From contig NZ_CP044231.1 of the NCBI RefSeq assembly GCF_008727755.1, positions 992,001 to 1,056,000 of the forward strand: a DNA stretch of 64,000 nt, in the 5' to 3' direction. The translations under genes were made by a program, and so were the position numbers. A model generated the notes under the pieces. That model was not told the DNA's origin, did not search any database, and saw only the letters and a program-made list of their open reading frames with translations. Source of the stretch: Microbacterium caowuchunii (lineage in GTDB: Bacteria; Actinomycetota; Actinomycetes; Actinomycetales; Microbacteriaceae). This document shows positions 7,923 to 16,527 of this stretch, piece by piece; positions within the stretch are counted from its first letter, which is position 1, and every line of letters begins with the position of its first letter.

Positions 7923-8789
7923 TCAGAGCTTGTCGCCCACCAGCCGGATCCGCACGATGTTGTCGGTCTCGTCGATCTCCGCGATGTCCGGGTGGGCGGC
8001 GACGAACTCCGTGAAGCTGCGGTGACCGAGTGCCTTCTCGCTGAAGGACGAGTCCAGCCGGGTGATGAGGCTCTTCACCGCGGAGGCGTGCTGCCACTGC
8101 GAGGGGTCCTTGTCGTTCTCCAGGCGCAGCGCGCGCTCGAGCAGGTCCGCCGCAGGGTCGACCGAGCGCTTCCGTGCCCGGGTTCGGGCGGCCGTCGCCC
8201 CCTCCTTCTTCGCCGGCTCGGGGGGAGTGACGCCCGGGAGCGAGTCGTACGAGTCGAAGCGGTCGCACGCGGCCGCGAGGGACTTCGCCGTGGAACCGGC
8301 GACCCCGACGCCGACGACGAAGCGGCCCAGGCGCTTGCAGCGCTGTGCCAGGGGCACGTAGTCCGAGTCGCCGGCGACGATCACGACGTGCGTGAGGTCG
8401 GGGAGGCGGAACATGTCCTCGACCGTGTCCACGGCCAGCCGGATGTCGGCGCCGTTCTTGGCGTACGCGGCCGCCGGGAACAGCTGCACGAGGTCCACCG
8501 CGCGGGCGACCAGTTGCGAGCGGTACTCGGCGTTGACGGGGGCCGACCAGTCCGCGTAGGCGCGGGTGAGCACGAGTGTGCCGAACGACGCGGCGTAGTC
8601 GATGATCGCGCCGACGTCGACCGTGGCGCGGGCCAGCTTCTCCGCGATCTCCGGGTCCTTGGTGCTCTCCGCGATCCGCTGGCGGTCGCGCGAGTAGGCG
8701 TTGCGGCCGTGCACGCGGTCGTACCAGCTCATGACGATGTTGTCGAAGTCAAGGTAGACCGCGACGCGGGGTGTGGTGGGGTCGGGCAT
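7923..8789 (-). CDS. NYN domain protein with C-terminal LOTUS/OST-HTH domain
   Basis: 288-aa protein. The N-terminal NYN (PIN-like) nuclease fold shows the acidic motif VAVYLDFDNIVMSWYD, an internal GADIRLAVD and VVIVAGDSDYVPLAQ, supplying the expected metal-binding Asp residues. After a basic linker, a LOTUS/OST-HTH domain (ALRLENDKDPSQWQHASAVK through GHRSFTEFV) occupies the last 80 residues. NYN-LOTUS proteins are believed to act on RNA, but the bacterial target is unknown. The ATG at 8789 comes one base after the upstream stop, so it is in an operon with the dehydrogenase at 8791-9789. Confidence 0.88.
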   Translation of the reverse strand: MPDPTTPRVAVYLDFDNIVMSWYDRVHGRNAYSRDRQRIAESTKDPEIAEKLARATVDVGAIIDYAASFGTLVLTRAYADWSAPVNAEYRSQLVARAVDLVQLFPAAAYAKNGADIRLAVDTVEDMFRLPDLTHVVIVAGDSDYVPLAQRCKRLGRFVVGVGVAGSTAKSLAAACDRFDSYDSLPGVTPPEPAKKEGATAARTRARKRSVDPAADLLERALRLENDKDPSQWQHASAVKSLITRLDSSFSEKALGHRSFTEFVAAHPDIAEIDETDNIVRIRLVGDKL

Positions 8790-8790
8790 G

Positions 8791-9789
8791 TCAGTCCTCT
8801 TCGGGGTAGTGCACGCCGATCCGGGCGCGGATGGCGTCGAGCGTGTGCATGATCGCGACGGTCTCTGCCAGGGGCAGGACATCGCTGTCGCGGGCGCCCT
8901 CGGCGATGATGCGTTCGGCGGCGAGGGCCTGGTACTGCATCCCGCGTCCGTCGACGGCGGAGGTGTAGGTCTCCCGCACCGTGCCGTCCGCGCCGGTGAG
9001 GCGGAACGAGGTGGGGCTGTACCAGACGCGGTCGATGTCGATGCGGGCCTCGGTCCCGACGACGTGCGCCGAGACGGGGCCGGCGGCGCGCGAGGACGAC
9101 GTGGTCGTCGACAGCGCACCGGAGCCGTGCGTGAAGACCGTCGCGACCTCGGTGTCCGCGCCCGTCTGTCCGAGACGGCCGCGGGCGACGATGTCGGTCG
9201 GGGCCCCCAGCATGTCCCAGACGAACGAGACCGGGTAGATCCCGAGGTCGAGAAGGGCGCCTCCGCCCAGCTCGAGCGCGTTCAACCGGTGCGCGGGATC
9301 GGAGGGGAGCCTCTGGCTGTGGTCGGCGTGCGCGGACCGGATGTCGCCGAGCGCCCCGGAGCGCACCAGCTCCCGCACGCGAACCATGTGCGGCAGGTAG
9401 CGCGTCCACATGGCCTCCATCGCCAGGACGCCGTGCGCCTCCGCGGCCGCCCGTACCCGTTCGGCCTCCGCGCCGGTGAGGGTGAACGGCTTCTCCACGA
9501 GGACGTGCTTGCCGTTCTCGATCGCACGCAGTGCGTTGCCGGCGTGCAGGGGATGCGGGGTGGCGATGTAGACGATGTCGACGTCGTCATCGGCGACCAG
9601 CGCCTCGTACGACGCGTGCGCGCGGGGCACGTCGAATTCCGCGGCGAAGCGCTCGGCCGCGCCCGCGGAACGGGAGCCCACGGCGCGGACGTCGAGTCCG
9701 GCGGTGCGGAGGTCCGAGGCGAACGCGTGGGCGATGCCGCCGGTCGCCAGGATGCCCCAGCGGAGGCCTCGGGGAGGGACGTCGGTCAT
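8791..9789 (-). CDS. Gfo/Idh/MocA family NAD(P)-dependent oxidoreductase
   Basis: 332-aa dehydrogenase. An N-terminal Rossmann fold (GILATGGIAHAFASDLRTAG), the YIATPHPLHAGNALRAIENG segment and the catalytic-region motif VLVEKPFTLT (Lys) identify the family. The C-terminal alpha/beta domain includes LLDLGIYPVSFVWDMLG. The reading frame extends further upstream, but the ATG at 9789 begins just before the Rossmann strand and has TACGGT 6 nt before it, the same arrangement as other leaderless starts in this window. It probably acts on a sugar or sugar alcohol; the substrate is not known. Confidence 0.88.
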   Translation of the reverse strand: MTDVPPRGLRWGILATGGIAHAFASDLRTAGLDVRAVGSRSAGAAERFAAEFDVPRAHASYEALVADDDVDIVYIATPHPLHAGNALRAIENGKHVLVEKPFTLTGAEAERVRAAAEAHGVLAMEAMWTRYLPHMVRVRELVRSGALGDIRSAHADHSQRLPSDPAHRLNALELGGGALLDLGIYPVSFVWDMLGAPTDIVARGRLGQTGADTEVATVFTHGSGALSTTTSSSRAAGPVSAHVVGTEARIDIDRVWYSPTSFRLTGADGTVRETYTSAVDGRGMQYQALAAERIIAEGARDSDVLPLAETVAIMHTLDAIRARIGVHYPEED

Positions 9790-9795
9790 AGGTCC

Positions 9796-9824
9796 ACCGT
9801 ACCTGCGGCTCCCGTGGATAGTCT
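9796..9824. promoter_or_regulatory. Divergent promoters between dehydrogenase and peptidase genes
   Basis: The 41-bp gap carries two -10-like boxes, each exactly 6 nt before a start codon: TACGGT on the minus strand (9801-9796) for the ATG at 9789, and TAGTCT on the plus strand (9819-9824) for the GTG at 9831. Neither gene has a ribosome-binding site. Both transcripts are therefore predicted to be leaderless. Confidence 0.5.
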
Positions 9825-9830
9825 CGACGC

Positions 9831-11159
9831 GTGCAGACACCCCTCGCCAGGTTCCAGCGACTGTTGCGCATCCCGACCGTCTCGCACGCCGACGAGTCGC
9901 TGGTCGCCCGGGGTGCGTTCGACGAGTTCCACGCGGAGCTCGCGCGGCTGTACCCCCGCACGCACCGGGCGCTGGCGCGCGAGACGGTCGCCGGGCACAC
10001 GGTGCTGTACCGCTGGCCCGGGGCATCCGCAGAGGGACCGCTCGTGCTGATGGCGCATCAGGACGTCGTCCCGGTCGTACCGGAGGAGTGGGCGCACGAT
10101 CCGTTCGGTGCCGAGATCGTCGGCACCGGCGCGGATGCGGCGGTGCACGCCCGCGGCGCGATCGACGACAAGGGTGCCCTCGTCGCGATCATGGAGGCGG
10201 TGGAGGGGCTCGTCGGCGAGGGCTTCGTGCCGGCGCGCGACGTCTACCTGGCTTTCGGGCACGACGAGGAGACGGCCGGCGACGGAGCGGCCGCCGTCGT
10301 CGAGCTCCTGCGGGCGCGCGGCACCCGGCCGGGACTCGTGCTCGACGAGGGCGGCGCCGTCGTCGAGGGAGTGCTGCCGGGGGTGGACCGGCGGACCGCG
10401 ATGATCGGGGTCGCCGAACGCGGCCACATGACGGCATGGCTCGTCGCCCACGAGGCGGGCGGGCACGCCTCCACGCCACCTGCTCTGCCCGCCACCGCGC
10501 GGCTCGCCCGCGCGCTGACGCGGCTGCAGCGCCGGCCCTTCCCGCGCCGGATCAGTGCGCCGGTGCGGGCCATGCTCGCCACCGTCGCGCCGCACGCACG
10601 GCAGCCCCTGCGCACGGTGTTCCGGAACGCCGCCCTGGTCGGGCCGGTGCTGTCCGCGGTGTTCGCGCGGATGGGCCCCGAGACCAATGCGCTCGTGCGG
10701 ACGACGGCGGTGGCGACCGAGCTCCACGGGGCGCCCGGCGAGAACGTCCTGGCCACGACCGCCCGCGCCGCGGTCGACATCCGGCTGCTGACCGGGGACA
10801 CCGTCGCCGGTGCCACCGAGAGGCTGCGTGCGGTCATCGCGGACGAGGGGATCCGGATCGAGGTGCGCCACGCGGCGGAGCCGTCTCCGGTCTCCCCGTG
10901 GCACGGCGAGCAGTGGCGGCGCCTCGCCGGGGCGATCGCGACGGCACTCGACGAGGACATCATCCCCACCCCGTACCTGCAGCTCGGCGCAAGCGACAGC
11001 CGGTGGTTCACGGCGATCAGCGACCACGTCTACCGGTTCACGCCGTTCCACCTCACCCGCTCCGAGCGCGACGCGCTGCACGCGCACGACGAACGCATCC
11101 GGGTGGATGTCTGGCTACGCGGGATCGACTTCTACCGGGAGCTGATCACGAGGAGCTGA
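9831..11159 (+). CDS. M20 family metallopeptidase
   Basis: 442-aa zinc carboxypeptidase/deacylase of the CPS1/dipeptidase type. Metal-binding motifs are MAHQDVVPVVPEEW (His, Asp), GAIDDKGALV (Asp), FGHDEETAGDG (catalytic Glu) and DEGGAVVEG. The dimerisation domain carries AHEAGGHAS, and the C-terminus has the last metal His in FTPFHLTRSERD. The GTG at 9831 lacks a ribosome site but has TAGTCT 6 nt upstream. Its last 14 bases overlap the convergent gene at 11146-11694. Substrate is likely a peptide or N-acyl amino acid. Confidence 0.88.
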   Translation: MQTPLARFQRLLRIPTVSHADESLVARGAFDEFHAELARLYPRTHRALARETVAGHTVLYRWPGASAEGPLVLMAHQDVVPVVPEEWAHDPFGAEIVGTGADAAVHARGAIDDKGALVAIMEAVEGLVGEGFVPARDVYLAFGHDEETAGDGAAAVVELLRARGTRPGLVLDEGGAVVEGVLPGVDRRTAMIGVAERGHMTAWLVAHEAGGHASTPPALPATARLARALTRLQRRPFPRRISAPVRAMLATVAPHARQPLRTVFRNAALVGPVLSAVFARMGPETNALVRTTAVATELHGAPGENVLATTARAAVDIRLLTGDTVAGATERLRAVIADEGIRIEVRHAAEPSPVSPWHGEQWRRLAGAIATALDEDIIPTPYLQLGASDSRWFTAISDHVYRFTPFHLTRSERDALHAHDERIRVDVWLRGIDFYRELITRS

Positions 11160-11694
11160 CCGGGAGCGGAGGGATGTCGTCGAGGGCGAGGACGAAGCGG
11201 ACGATCTCCCGCCCGCGTCCCTCCAGGACGGGTCCGTTCCCGAACGCCCAGCCTTCGTCCACGGCCCGGACCGTGTGCCCGCGCAGCACCGCGCGGCGCT
11301 CGAACGGGGCCGACCCGGTGGCCGCGAGCGCGACGGCGCCGGAGACGTGGGCGGCCACGCGCGGCTCGACCTCCACCGAATCGCCGAGCACGAGCAGCGC
11401 GCGCACGGTGTGCACGAGTAGACGGGTGTTGCGCCGGCGCCCCACGCGGATCGTCGCCGCGAGCTGAAGCAGCTCCGAGGGGGAGCCGCCCGCGGCGCCC
11501 GTGCCGAGCCCGGCCTCCTCGAGGAACCTGCGGGCGCGTGCCTCGAACTCCGCTTCCTCCTCGATCACCGATGCCAGCACGCGGGCGGCCTCGTCCACGG
11601 CGTCCGCGATCGCCACACGACGATCGCCGGTCACGCCCGATTCGTTGGAGCGCGGCCGGTTGCTGAGGGGGAGGTGCCTGGCGAAGTCCGGCAT
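11146..11694 (-). CDS. Hypothetical protein
   Basis: 182 aa, not recognised. It starts MPDFARHLPLSNRPRSNESG, has a long acidic helix (VLASVIEEEAEFEARARRFL) and then beta-rich segments such as GRRRNTRLLVHTVRALLVLG, with no signal peptide or membrane helix. The reading frame extends far upstream, but the ATG at 11694 is chosen because TACGCT lies 7 nt before it and the upstream sequence belongs to the LacI gene on the other strand. Its 3' end overlaps the M20 peptidase gene tail-to-tail by 14 nt. Codon use matches neighbours, so it is probably real. Confidence 0.6.
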   Translation of the reverse strand: MPDFARHLPLSNRPRSNESGVTGDRRVAIADAVDEAARVLASVIEEEAEFEARARRFLEEAGLGTGAAGGSPSELLQLAATIRVGRRRNTRLLVHTVRALLVLGDSVEVEPRVAAHVSGAVALAATGSAPFERRAVLRGHTVRAVDEGWAFGNGPVLEGRGREIVRFVLALDDIPPLPVSSS

Positions 11695-11739
11695 GGGGCA
11701 CAGCGTACGGCACCGCGCCGCGGAGAGGAACGGGTGCCT

Positions 11740-11756
11740 GATGTGACAGTCACATC
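11740..11756. promoter_or_regulatory. Putative LacI-family operator (GATGTGAC-A-GTCACATC)
   Basis: A perfect palindrome with 8-bp arms and a one-base centre, 54 bp before the lacI-type gene's ribosome site. It shares the TGTGA...TCACA core with the site at 12925-12942 in front of the epimerase operon. A likely -10 (CATAAT, 11785-11790) lies downstream. Placement suggests autoregulation. Confidence 0.55.
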
Positions 11757-11809
11757 CTGCCCGTCGCGGCGTCAGGCGGCGGTGCATAATGGCTCGGAGG
11801 AGTGTGACC

Positions 11810-12856
11810 GTGCGCATTCCCGAGCGGGGAGTCACATCCATGAGCGACGAGGCTGCCGGGCGACGTCCCAGTATCCGCGACGTGGCGCGCCTGGCGGACG
11901 TATCGCACCAGACGGTCTCCCGGGTGATCAACAACCACCCGAGCATCCGGCCGGAGACCAGGGAACGCGTCCTGCAGGTCATGTCGGATCTGCAGTACCG
12001 CCCGAACCGGGCGGCCAGGGCGCTCGTCACCAGCAGGTCCCAGACGATCGGGATCCTCTCGTCCTCCAGCACGCAGTACGGACCCGCCTCCAGCATCGCC
12101 GCCATCGAGGCTGCCGCCCGGGAGCGCGGATACTGGGTGAGCACCGCGAACATCGAGCCGCGGGATCCCAGCTCCATCGCCGCCGGACTGGCCCACCTGA
12201 TGGCGCAGTCCGTCGAAGGGCTGGTGGTCATCGCCCCGCAGATGCGGGTCTTCCGCGCGCTCGCCGCCCAGCCGCTCGACATCCCGTACGTGACCCTGCA
12301 GTCCACCGAGCTCGACCCGACGCATGCACTGTCGGTGGACCAGATGGCGGGGGCGCGGCTCGCCACCCGCCACCTCATCGAGCTCGGGCACCGGCACATC
12401 TACCACCTCGCCGGCCCGCAGGACTGGATCGAGGCGGAGGGACGCATGCGCGGGTTCCTCGAGGAGATGAGCGCCAGCGACATCCCGACGACCGCGCCGA
12501 TCCTGGGGGACTGGACGGCCGAGTTCGGGTACTACGCGGGGCGGGAGCTCCTGCGCGTGCGGGATTTCACGGCAGTCTTCTCCTCGAACGACCAGATGGC
12601 GCTGGGGCTCATCCACGCCATCCGCGACGAGGGCCTCGACGTGCCGGGGGACATCAGCATCGTCGGCTTCGACGACATCCCCGAGTCGGCGCACTTCTGG
12701 CCGCCGCTGACCACGGTCCGCCAGGATTTCGCGGAACTCGGCAGGCGCTGCGTCGACGTGCTGCTCGGCCCGCTCGGTGACAGCGCGCCGGTGCCGGCGA
12801 CGATCGTCCCCGAACTCCTGGTGCGCTCCTCGACGAGCGCCCCGCAGCCGCTCTGA
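11810..12856 (+). CDS. LacI family transcriptional regulator
   Basis: About 348-aa repressor. The N-terminal HTH and hinge helix read IRDVARLADVSHQTVSRVIN and RPNRAARALV, followed by a periplasmic-binding-protein-like effector domain (TIGILSSSSTQYG, HLIELGHRHIYHLAG, VFSSNDQMALGLIHA, ISIVGFDDIPESAHFWPPLT). The GTG at 11810 has GGAGGAG 7 nt upstream and is preferred; the ATG at 11840 is also possible. It lies directly upstream of the epimerase and ABC genes, whose promoter carries a matching operator, so it probably represses that operon until a pentose-type sugar binds. Confidence 0.9.
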   Translation: MRIPERGVTSMSDEAAGRRPSIRDVARLADVSHQTVSRVINNHPSIRPETRERVLQVMSDLQYRPNRAARALVTSRSQTIGILSSSSTQYGPASSIAAIEAAARERGYWVSTANIEPRDPSSIAAGLAHLMAQSVEGLVVIAPQMRVFRALAAQPLDIPYVTLQSTELDPTHALSVDQMAGARLATRHLIELGHRHIYHLAGPQDWIEAEGRMRGFLEEMSASDIPTTAPILGDWTAEFGYYAGRELLRVRDFTAVFSSNDQMALGLIHAIRDEGLDVPGDISIVGFDDIPESAHFWPPLTTVRQDFAELGRRCVDVLLGPLGDSAPVPATIVPELLVRSSTSAPQPL

Positions 12857-12888
12857 CGCGCCGTTACCGACCCGAGACCCGATCCGGG

Positions 12889-12942
12889 TTGACAGGTCGC
12901 GGCCGGGATGAGTTACATTGTCGCAATGTGAACGGTCACATT
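12889..12942 (+). promoter_or_regulatory. Operon promoter with LacI operator AATGTGAACGGTCACATT
   Basis: TTGACA (12889-12894) and TTACAT (12913-12918), 18 nt apart, form the best-looking sigma70 promoter in the window. An 18-bp near-perfect palindrome with a central CG, typical of LacI-family operators, occupies 12925-12942, where it would cover the transcription start and block initiation. The ribosome site of the first gene follows at 12971. Confidence 0.7.
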
Positions 12943-12983
12943 GATCGTCACACCGGGGTTTCGACAGACGAAGGAGTCAGCCC

Positions 12984-13718
12984 GTGTCCACACCCGCCGC
13001 CGAGCGCGATCGCTATGTCAGCGGCGCGAAGACGGAGGTCGCGATCGCTCGCGTCCGAGCCGATGTGGCAACGCTCCACGCCGAGCTCGTGCGCTACGGC
13101 CTCGTCGTCTGGACCGGGGGGAACGTCTCCGGGCGGGTGCCGGGCGCCGACCTCTTCGTGATCAAGCCCTCCGGAGTGACGTACGGAGAACTCGCGCCGG
13201 AGAACATGATCCTGTGCGATCTCGACGGCAACGTCGTCGAGGGGACCCCCGGCAGCGACCGCAGCCCCTCCAGCAACACCGCGGCGCACGCGTACGTGTA
13301 CCGCCACATGCCCGACGTCGGCGGCGTCGTGCACACGCACTCCACCTATGCCGTCGCCTGGGCCGCCCGCGGCGAGGAGATCCCGTGCGTCATCACCGGG
13401 ATGGCGGACGAGTTCGGCGGCCCGATCCCGGTCGGCCCCTTCGCCGTCATCGGCGACGACTCGATCGGGCGCGGCATCGTGCAGACCCTCCGCGGGCACC
13501 GCTCCCGTGCCGTGCTCATGCAGAACCACGGCCCGTTCACGATCGGCGTGACGCCCCGCGACGCGGTGAAAGCGGCCGTGATGTGCGAGGACGCCGCCCG
13601 GACCGTCCACCTCGCGCGCCAGGCCGGGCCCCTCATCCCGATCCCGCAGGACCGGATCGACGCACTCTACGCGCGGTACCAGAACGTGTACGGACAGACC
13701 ACCGACGACCGCCGGTAG
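12984..13718 (+). CDS. Class II aldolase/L-ribulose-5-phosphate 4-epimerase family protein
   Basis: 244-aa zinc enzyme of the AraD/FucA family. Metal ligands are seen in [12 protein letters not shown] (two His) and [11 protein letters not shown] (third His), and the substrate loop in [10 protein letters not shown] and [11 protein letters not shown]. The segment [20 protein letters not shown] resembles AraD epimerases more than fuculose-phosphate aldolases, so it likely converts L-ribulose 5-phosphate to D-xylulose 5-phosphate, though a related substrate cannot be excluded. GTG at 12984 has AAGGAG 7 nt before it. It is the first gene of the LacI-controlled operon and is followed by a monosaccharide importer, consistent with pentose catabolism. 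Confidence 0.85.
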   Translation: MSTPAAERDRYVSGAKTEVAIARVRADVATLHAELVRYGLVVWTGGNVSGRVPGADLFVIKPSGVTYGELAPENMILCDLDGNVVEGTPGSDRSPSSNTAAHAYVYRHMPDVGGVVHTHSTYAVAWAARGEEIPCVITGMADEFGGPIPVGPFAVIGDDSIGRGIVQTLRGHRSRAVLMQNHGPFTIGVTPRDAVKAAVMCEDAARTVHLARQAGPLIPIPQDRIDALYARYQNVYGQTTDDRR

Positions 13719-13780
13719 CCCTCCGGGCAGCGGTCACCCTGAAACACCAAGACAGTGCAGTCACCTCGAAAGGAACGACA

Positions 13781-14905
13781 GTGAAAGCCAAGAAGATCCT
13801 CTTCGCCGCGGCCACGCTGGCCGCCGGCTCCCTCATGCTCTCGGCATGTGCAGGCGGAAGCGGAAGCGGCGGTGAGGGCGGCGGCGACGGCGGCCTCATC
13901 GGCGTCGCCATGCCCACCAAGAGCTCCGAGCGCTGGATCCAGGACGGCAACGCCGTCAAGAGCCAGCTCGAGGAGCAGGGATTCACCGTCGACCTGCAGT
14001 ACGCGGAAGACGACATCCCCACGCAGGTCTCGCAGATCGAGAACATGATCACCAAGGGCGCGGAAGCCCTGATCATCGCCTCGATCGACGGCACCACCCT
14101 GTCCGAGGTCCTCCAGACCGCGGCCGACTCCGACATCCCGGTGATCGCATACGACCGCCTCATCCGTGACAGCGAGAACGTCGACTACTACGCGTCCTTC
14201 GACAACTTCGTCGTCGGCCAGCAGCAGGCCTGGTCGGTCCTCAACGGACTCGGCCTCACCGAGCTCGACGGCACCCCGATCGAGGGCGCGCCGGCCGGCC
14301 CGTTCAACATCGAGCTGTTCGCCGGTTCGCCGGACGACAACAACGCCACGTTCTTCTGGGACGGCGCGATGGACGTGCTCAAGCCGCTCATCGACGACGG
14401 CACGCTCGTCGTCCAGTCGGGGCAGACGAGCTTCCAGCAGGCGGCGACGCTGCGCTGGGACGGCGAGGCCGCGCAGAGCCGCATGGAGGACATCCTCACG
14501 GCGAACTACTCCGACGGCACACAGGTCGACGCGGTGCTCTCCCCGTACGACGGCATCTCGCGCGGCATCATCTCGGCGCTCGAGGGCGCCGGGTACTCGG
14601 TCGGTCCGGAGTGGCCGGTCATCTCGGGCCAGGACGCCGAACTCGACTCGGTGCGCGCGATCGAAGCGGGGGAGCAGTACGCGACCATCTTCAAGGACAC
14701 CCGTGAGCTCGCCGAGGTCGCCGTCGCGATGGCATCCGCGATCCTCAAGGGCGAAGAGCCCGAGGTCAACAACACGACCGACTACGACAACGGCGTGAAG
14801 GTCGTGCCGTCGTACCTGCTCGAGTCGCAGATCGTCGTCAAGGACAACATCACCGAGGTCCTCGTGGACAGCGGCTACTGGACCGAAGACGAGATCAAGG
14901 GCTGA
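13781..14905 (+). CDS. chvE: Multiple-monosaccharide ABC transporter substrate-binding lipoprotein (ChvE-like)
   Basis: 374-aa sugar-binding lipoprotein. The signal sequence [17 protein letters not shown] ends in a lipobox and is followed by a Gly/Ser-rich linker. The mature protein contains [37 protein letters not shown] and [19 protein letters not shown], which closely match the ChvE family. ChvE proteins bind arabinose, galactose, xylose and similar sugars. GTG at 13781 follows AAAGGA. It is linked to the AraD-like enzyme upstream and to GguA/GguB-type genes downstream, so arabinose is the most likely main ligand. Confidence 0.92.
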   Translation: MKAKKILFAAATLAAGSLMLSACAGGSGSGGEGGGDGGLIGVAMPTKSSERWIQDGNAVKSQLEEQGFTVDLQYAEDDIPTQVSQIENMITKGAEALIIASIDGTTLSEVLQTAADSDIPVIAYDRLIRDSENVDYYASFDNFVVGQQQAWSVLNGLGLTELDGTPIEGAPAGPFNIELFAGSPDDNNATFFWDGAMDVLKPLIDDGTLVVQSGQTSFQQAATLRWDGEAAQSRMEDILTANYSDGTQVDAVLSPYDGISRGIISALEGAGYSVGPEWPVISGQDAELDSVRAIEAGEQYATIFKDTRELAEVAVAMASAILKGEEPEVNNTTDYDNGVKVVPSYLLESQIVVKDNITEVLVDSGYWTEDEIKG

Positions 14906-14922
14906 CGCCCCGCACCCCTGAC

Positions 14923-14958
14923 GGCCCGGCCGGGCGGCGAGAACCGCCCGGCCGGGCC
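14923..14958 (+). promoter_or_regulatory. Very strong intercistronic hairpin (15-bp perfect stem)
   Basis: GGCCCGGCCGGGCGG (14923-14937) pairs perfectly with CCGCCCGGCCGGGCC (14944-14958) around a 6-nt CGAGAA loop. The whole stem is G-C. It falls between the binding-protein stop (14905) and the ATPase ribosome site (AAGGAG, about 14968), with no T tract. It probably stabilises the upstream mRNA or partly terminates, giving excess binding protein. Confidence 0.75.
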
Positions 14959-14978
14959 CCATCCGGCAAGGAGAAACG

Positions 14979-16508
14979 ATGGCTGAGCACATCCTGGAGA
15001 TGCGCGGAATCACCAAGACGTTCCCGGGCGTGAAGGCCCTCTCGAACGTCAACTTCACCGTCGAGCGCGGCGAGATCCACGCGATCTGCGGAGAGAACGG
15101 TGCCGGCAAGTCGACCCTCATGAAGGTGCTCTCCGGGGTGTACCCGCACGGCACCTATGACGGCGACATCGTCTACGCCGGCGAGGAGGTGCAGTTCAAG
15201 AACCTCCGCGACAGCGAGGCCAAGGGCATCGTCATCATCCACCAGGAGCTGGCGCTGAGCCCGTACCTGTCGATCGCGGAGAACATCTTCCTCAACAACG
15301 AGCGCAAGAACGCCGCGGGAATCATCGACTGGAACAAGACGAACTACGAAGCGGCGGCGCTGCTCAAGCGCGTCGGCCTGCGGGAGAACCCGACCACCAA
15401 GGCCAACCAGATCGGGGTGGGCAAGCAGCAGCTCGTCGAGATCGCCAAGGCGCTCTCGAAGGAGGTCAAGCTCCTCATCCTCGACGAGCCGACGGCGGCC
15501 CTCAACGATGAGGACTCCGACCACCTGCTGGATCTGATCCTGAGCCTGCGCGGGCAGGGGATCACGTCGATCATCATCAGCCACAAGCTCAACGAGATCA
15601 AGAAGGTCGCCGACAGCGTCACCGTCATCCGCGACGGGAAGACGATCGAGACGATCGCGAAGTCCGACGTCACCGAGGACCGCATCATCAAGGACATGGT
15701 GGGGCGCGACCTCGAGCACCGCTACCCGGACCACGAGCCGCAGATCGGCGAGGAGCTGCTGCGGGTCGAGAACTGGACCGCGCACCACCCGCAGGACCCG
15801 TCGCGCGTCGTCGTCGACGACGTGTCCATCACGGTCAACGCGGGCGAGATCGTCGGGATCGCCGGGCTCATGGGCGCCGGCCGCACCGAGTTCGCGATGA
15901 GCCTGTTCGGCCACAGCTACGGCACCCGCATCAGTGGGAAGGTGTTCATGCGCGGCAGCGAGATCCGCACCCGCTCGGTGTCCGAGGCGATCGCCAACGG
16001 GCTCGCGTATGCGACCGAGGACCGCAAGACGTACGGTCTGAACCTCATCGAGGACATCAAGCGCAACATCTCGATGGCGTCGCTGAAGAAACTCGAGAAG
16101 GGTGGCCTCGTCAACGACAACGAGGAGTTCCGGATCGCCGACGGCTACCGCACGAGCATGAACATCAAGGCCCCGAGCGTCCTGGCCAAGACCGGGAAGC
16201 TCTCCGGCGGGAACCAGCAGAAGGTCGTCCTGTCGAAGTGGATCTACTCCGACCCGGACGTGCTGATCCTCGACGAGCCCACGCGAGGCATCGACGTCGG
16301 CGCCAAATACGAGATCTACACGATCATCAACAAGCTCGCCGCATCCGGCAAGGGGATCATCGTGATCTCCTCCGAGCTCCCGGAGCTCCTCGGCATCTCC
16401 GACCGGGTGTACGCCCTCTCCGAGGGACGCATCACCGGCGAGCTGCCGATCGATCAGGCCACACCCGAATCCGTCCTCAAACTCATGACCATGGAAAAGC
16501 CCCGCTGA
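14979..16508 (+). CDS. gguA: Multiple-monosaccharide ABC transporter ATP-binding protein (tandem ATPase)
   Basis: 509-aa ATPase with two ABC domains, of the MmsA/GguA type. Domain 1 has an intact Walker A ([15 protein letters not shown], near residue 38), a variant signature region ([14 protein letters not shown]), Walker [13 protein letters not shown] and [10 protein letters not shown]. Domain 2 has a degenerate Walker A ([13 protein letters not shown]) but a canonical [14 protein letters not shown] and Walker [13 protein letters not shown], the usual asymmetric pattern in this family. The ATG has AAGGAG 5 nt before it. It energises import with the ChvE-like protein and the permease at 16528. 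Confidence 0.93.
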   Translation: MAEHILEMRGITKTFPGVKALSNVNFTVERGEIHAICGENGAGKSTLMKVLSGVYPHGTYDGDIVYAGEEVQFKNLRDSEAKGIVIIHQELALSPYLSIAENIFLNNERKNAAGIIDWNKTNYEAAALLKRVGLRENPTTKANQIGVGKQQLVEIAKALSKEVKLLILDEPTAALNDEDSDHLLDLILSLRGQGITSIIISHKLNEIKKVADSVTVIRDGKTIETIAKSDVTEDRIIKDMVGRDLEHRYPDHEPQIGEELLRVENWTAHHPQDPSRVVVDDVSITVNAGEIVGIAGLMGAGRTEFAMSLFGHSYGTRISGKVFMRGSEIRTRSVSEAIANGLAYATEDRKTYGLNLIEDIKRNISMASLKKLEKGGLVNDNEEFRIADGYRTSMNIKAPSVLAKTGKLSGGNQQKVVLSKWIYSDPDVLILDEPTRGIDVGAKYEIYTIINKLAASGKGIIVISSELPELLGISDRVYALSEGRITGELPIDQATPESVLKLMTMEKPR

Positions 16509-16527
16509 CGGGCGCAGGAGACTCACC

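Noticed and set aside
8791..10026. Longer form of the Gfo/Idh protein starting at 10026
   Set aside because: The additional N-terminus is Arg/Pro-rich and lies under the M20 peptidase gene; the Rossmann fold starts right after the ATG at 9789.
12984..13718. Calling the class II aldolase araD outright
   Set aside because: Motifs favour an epimerase, but the family also contains fuculose- and rhamnulose-phosphate aldolases, and no araA or araB gene is in the window.
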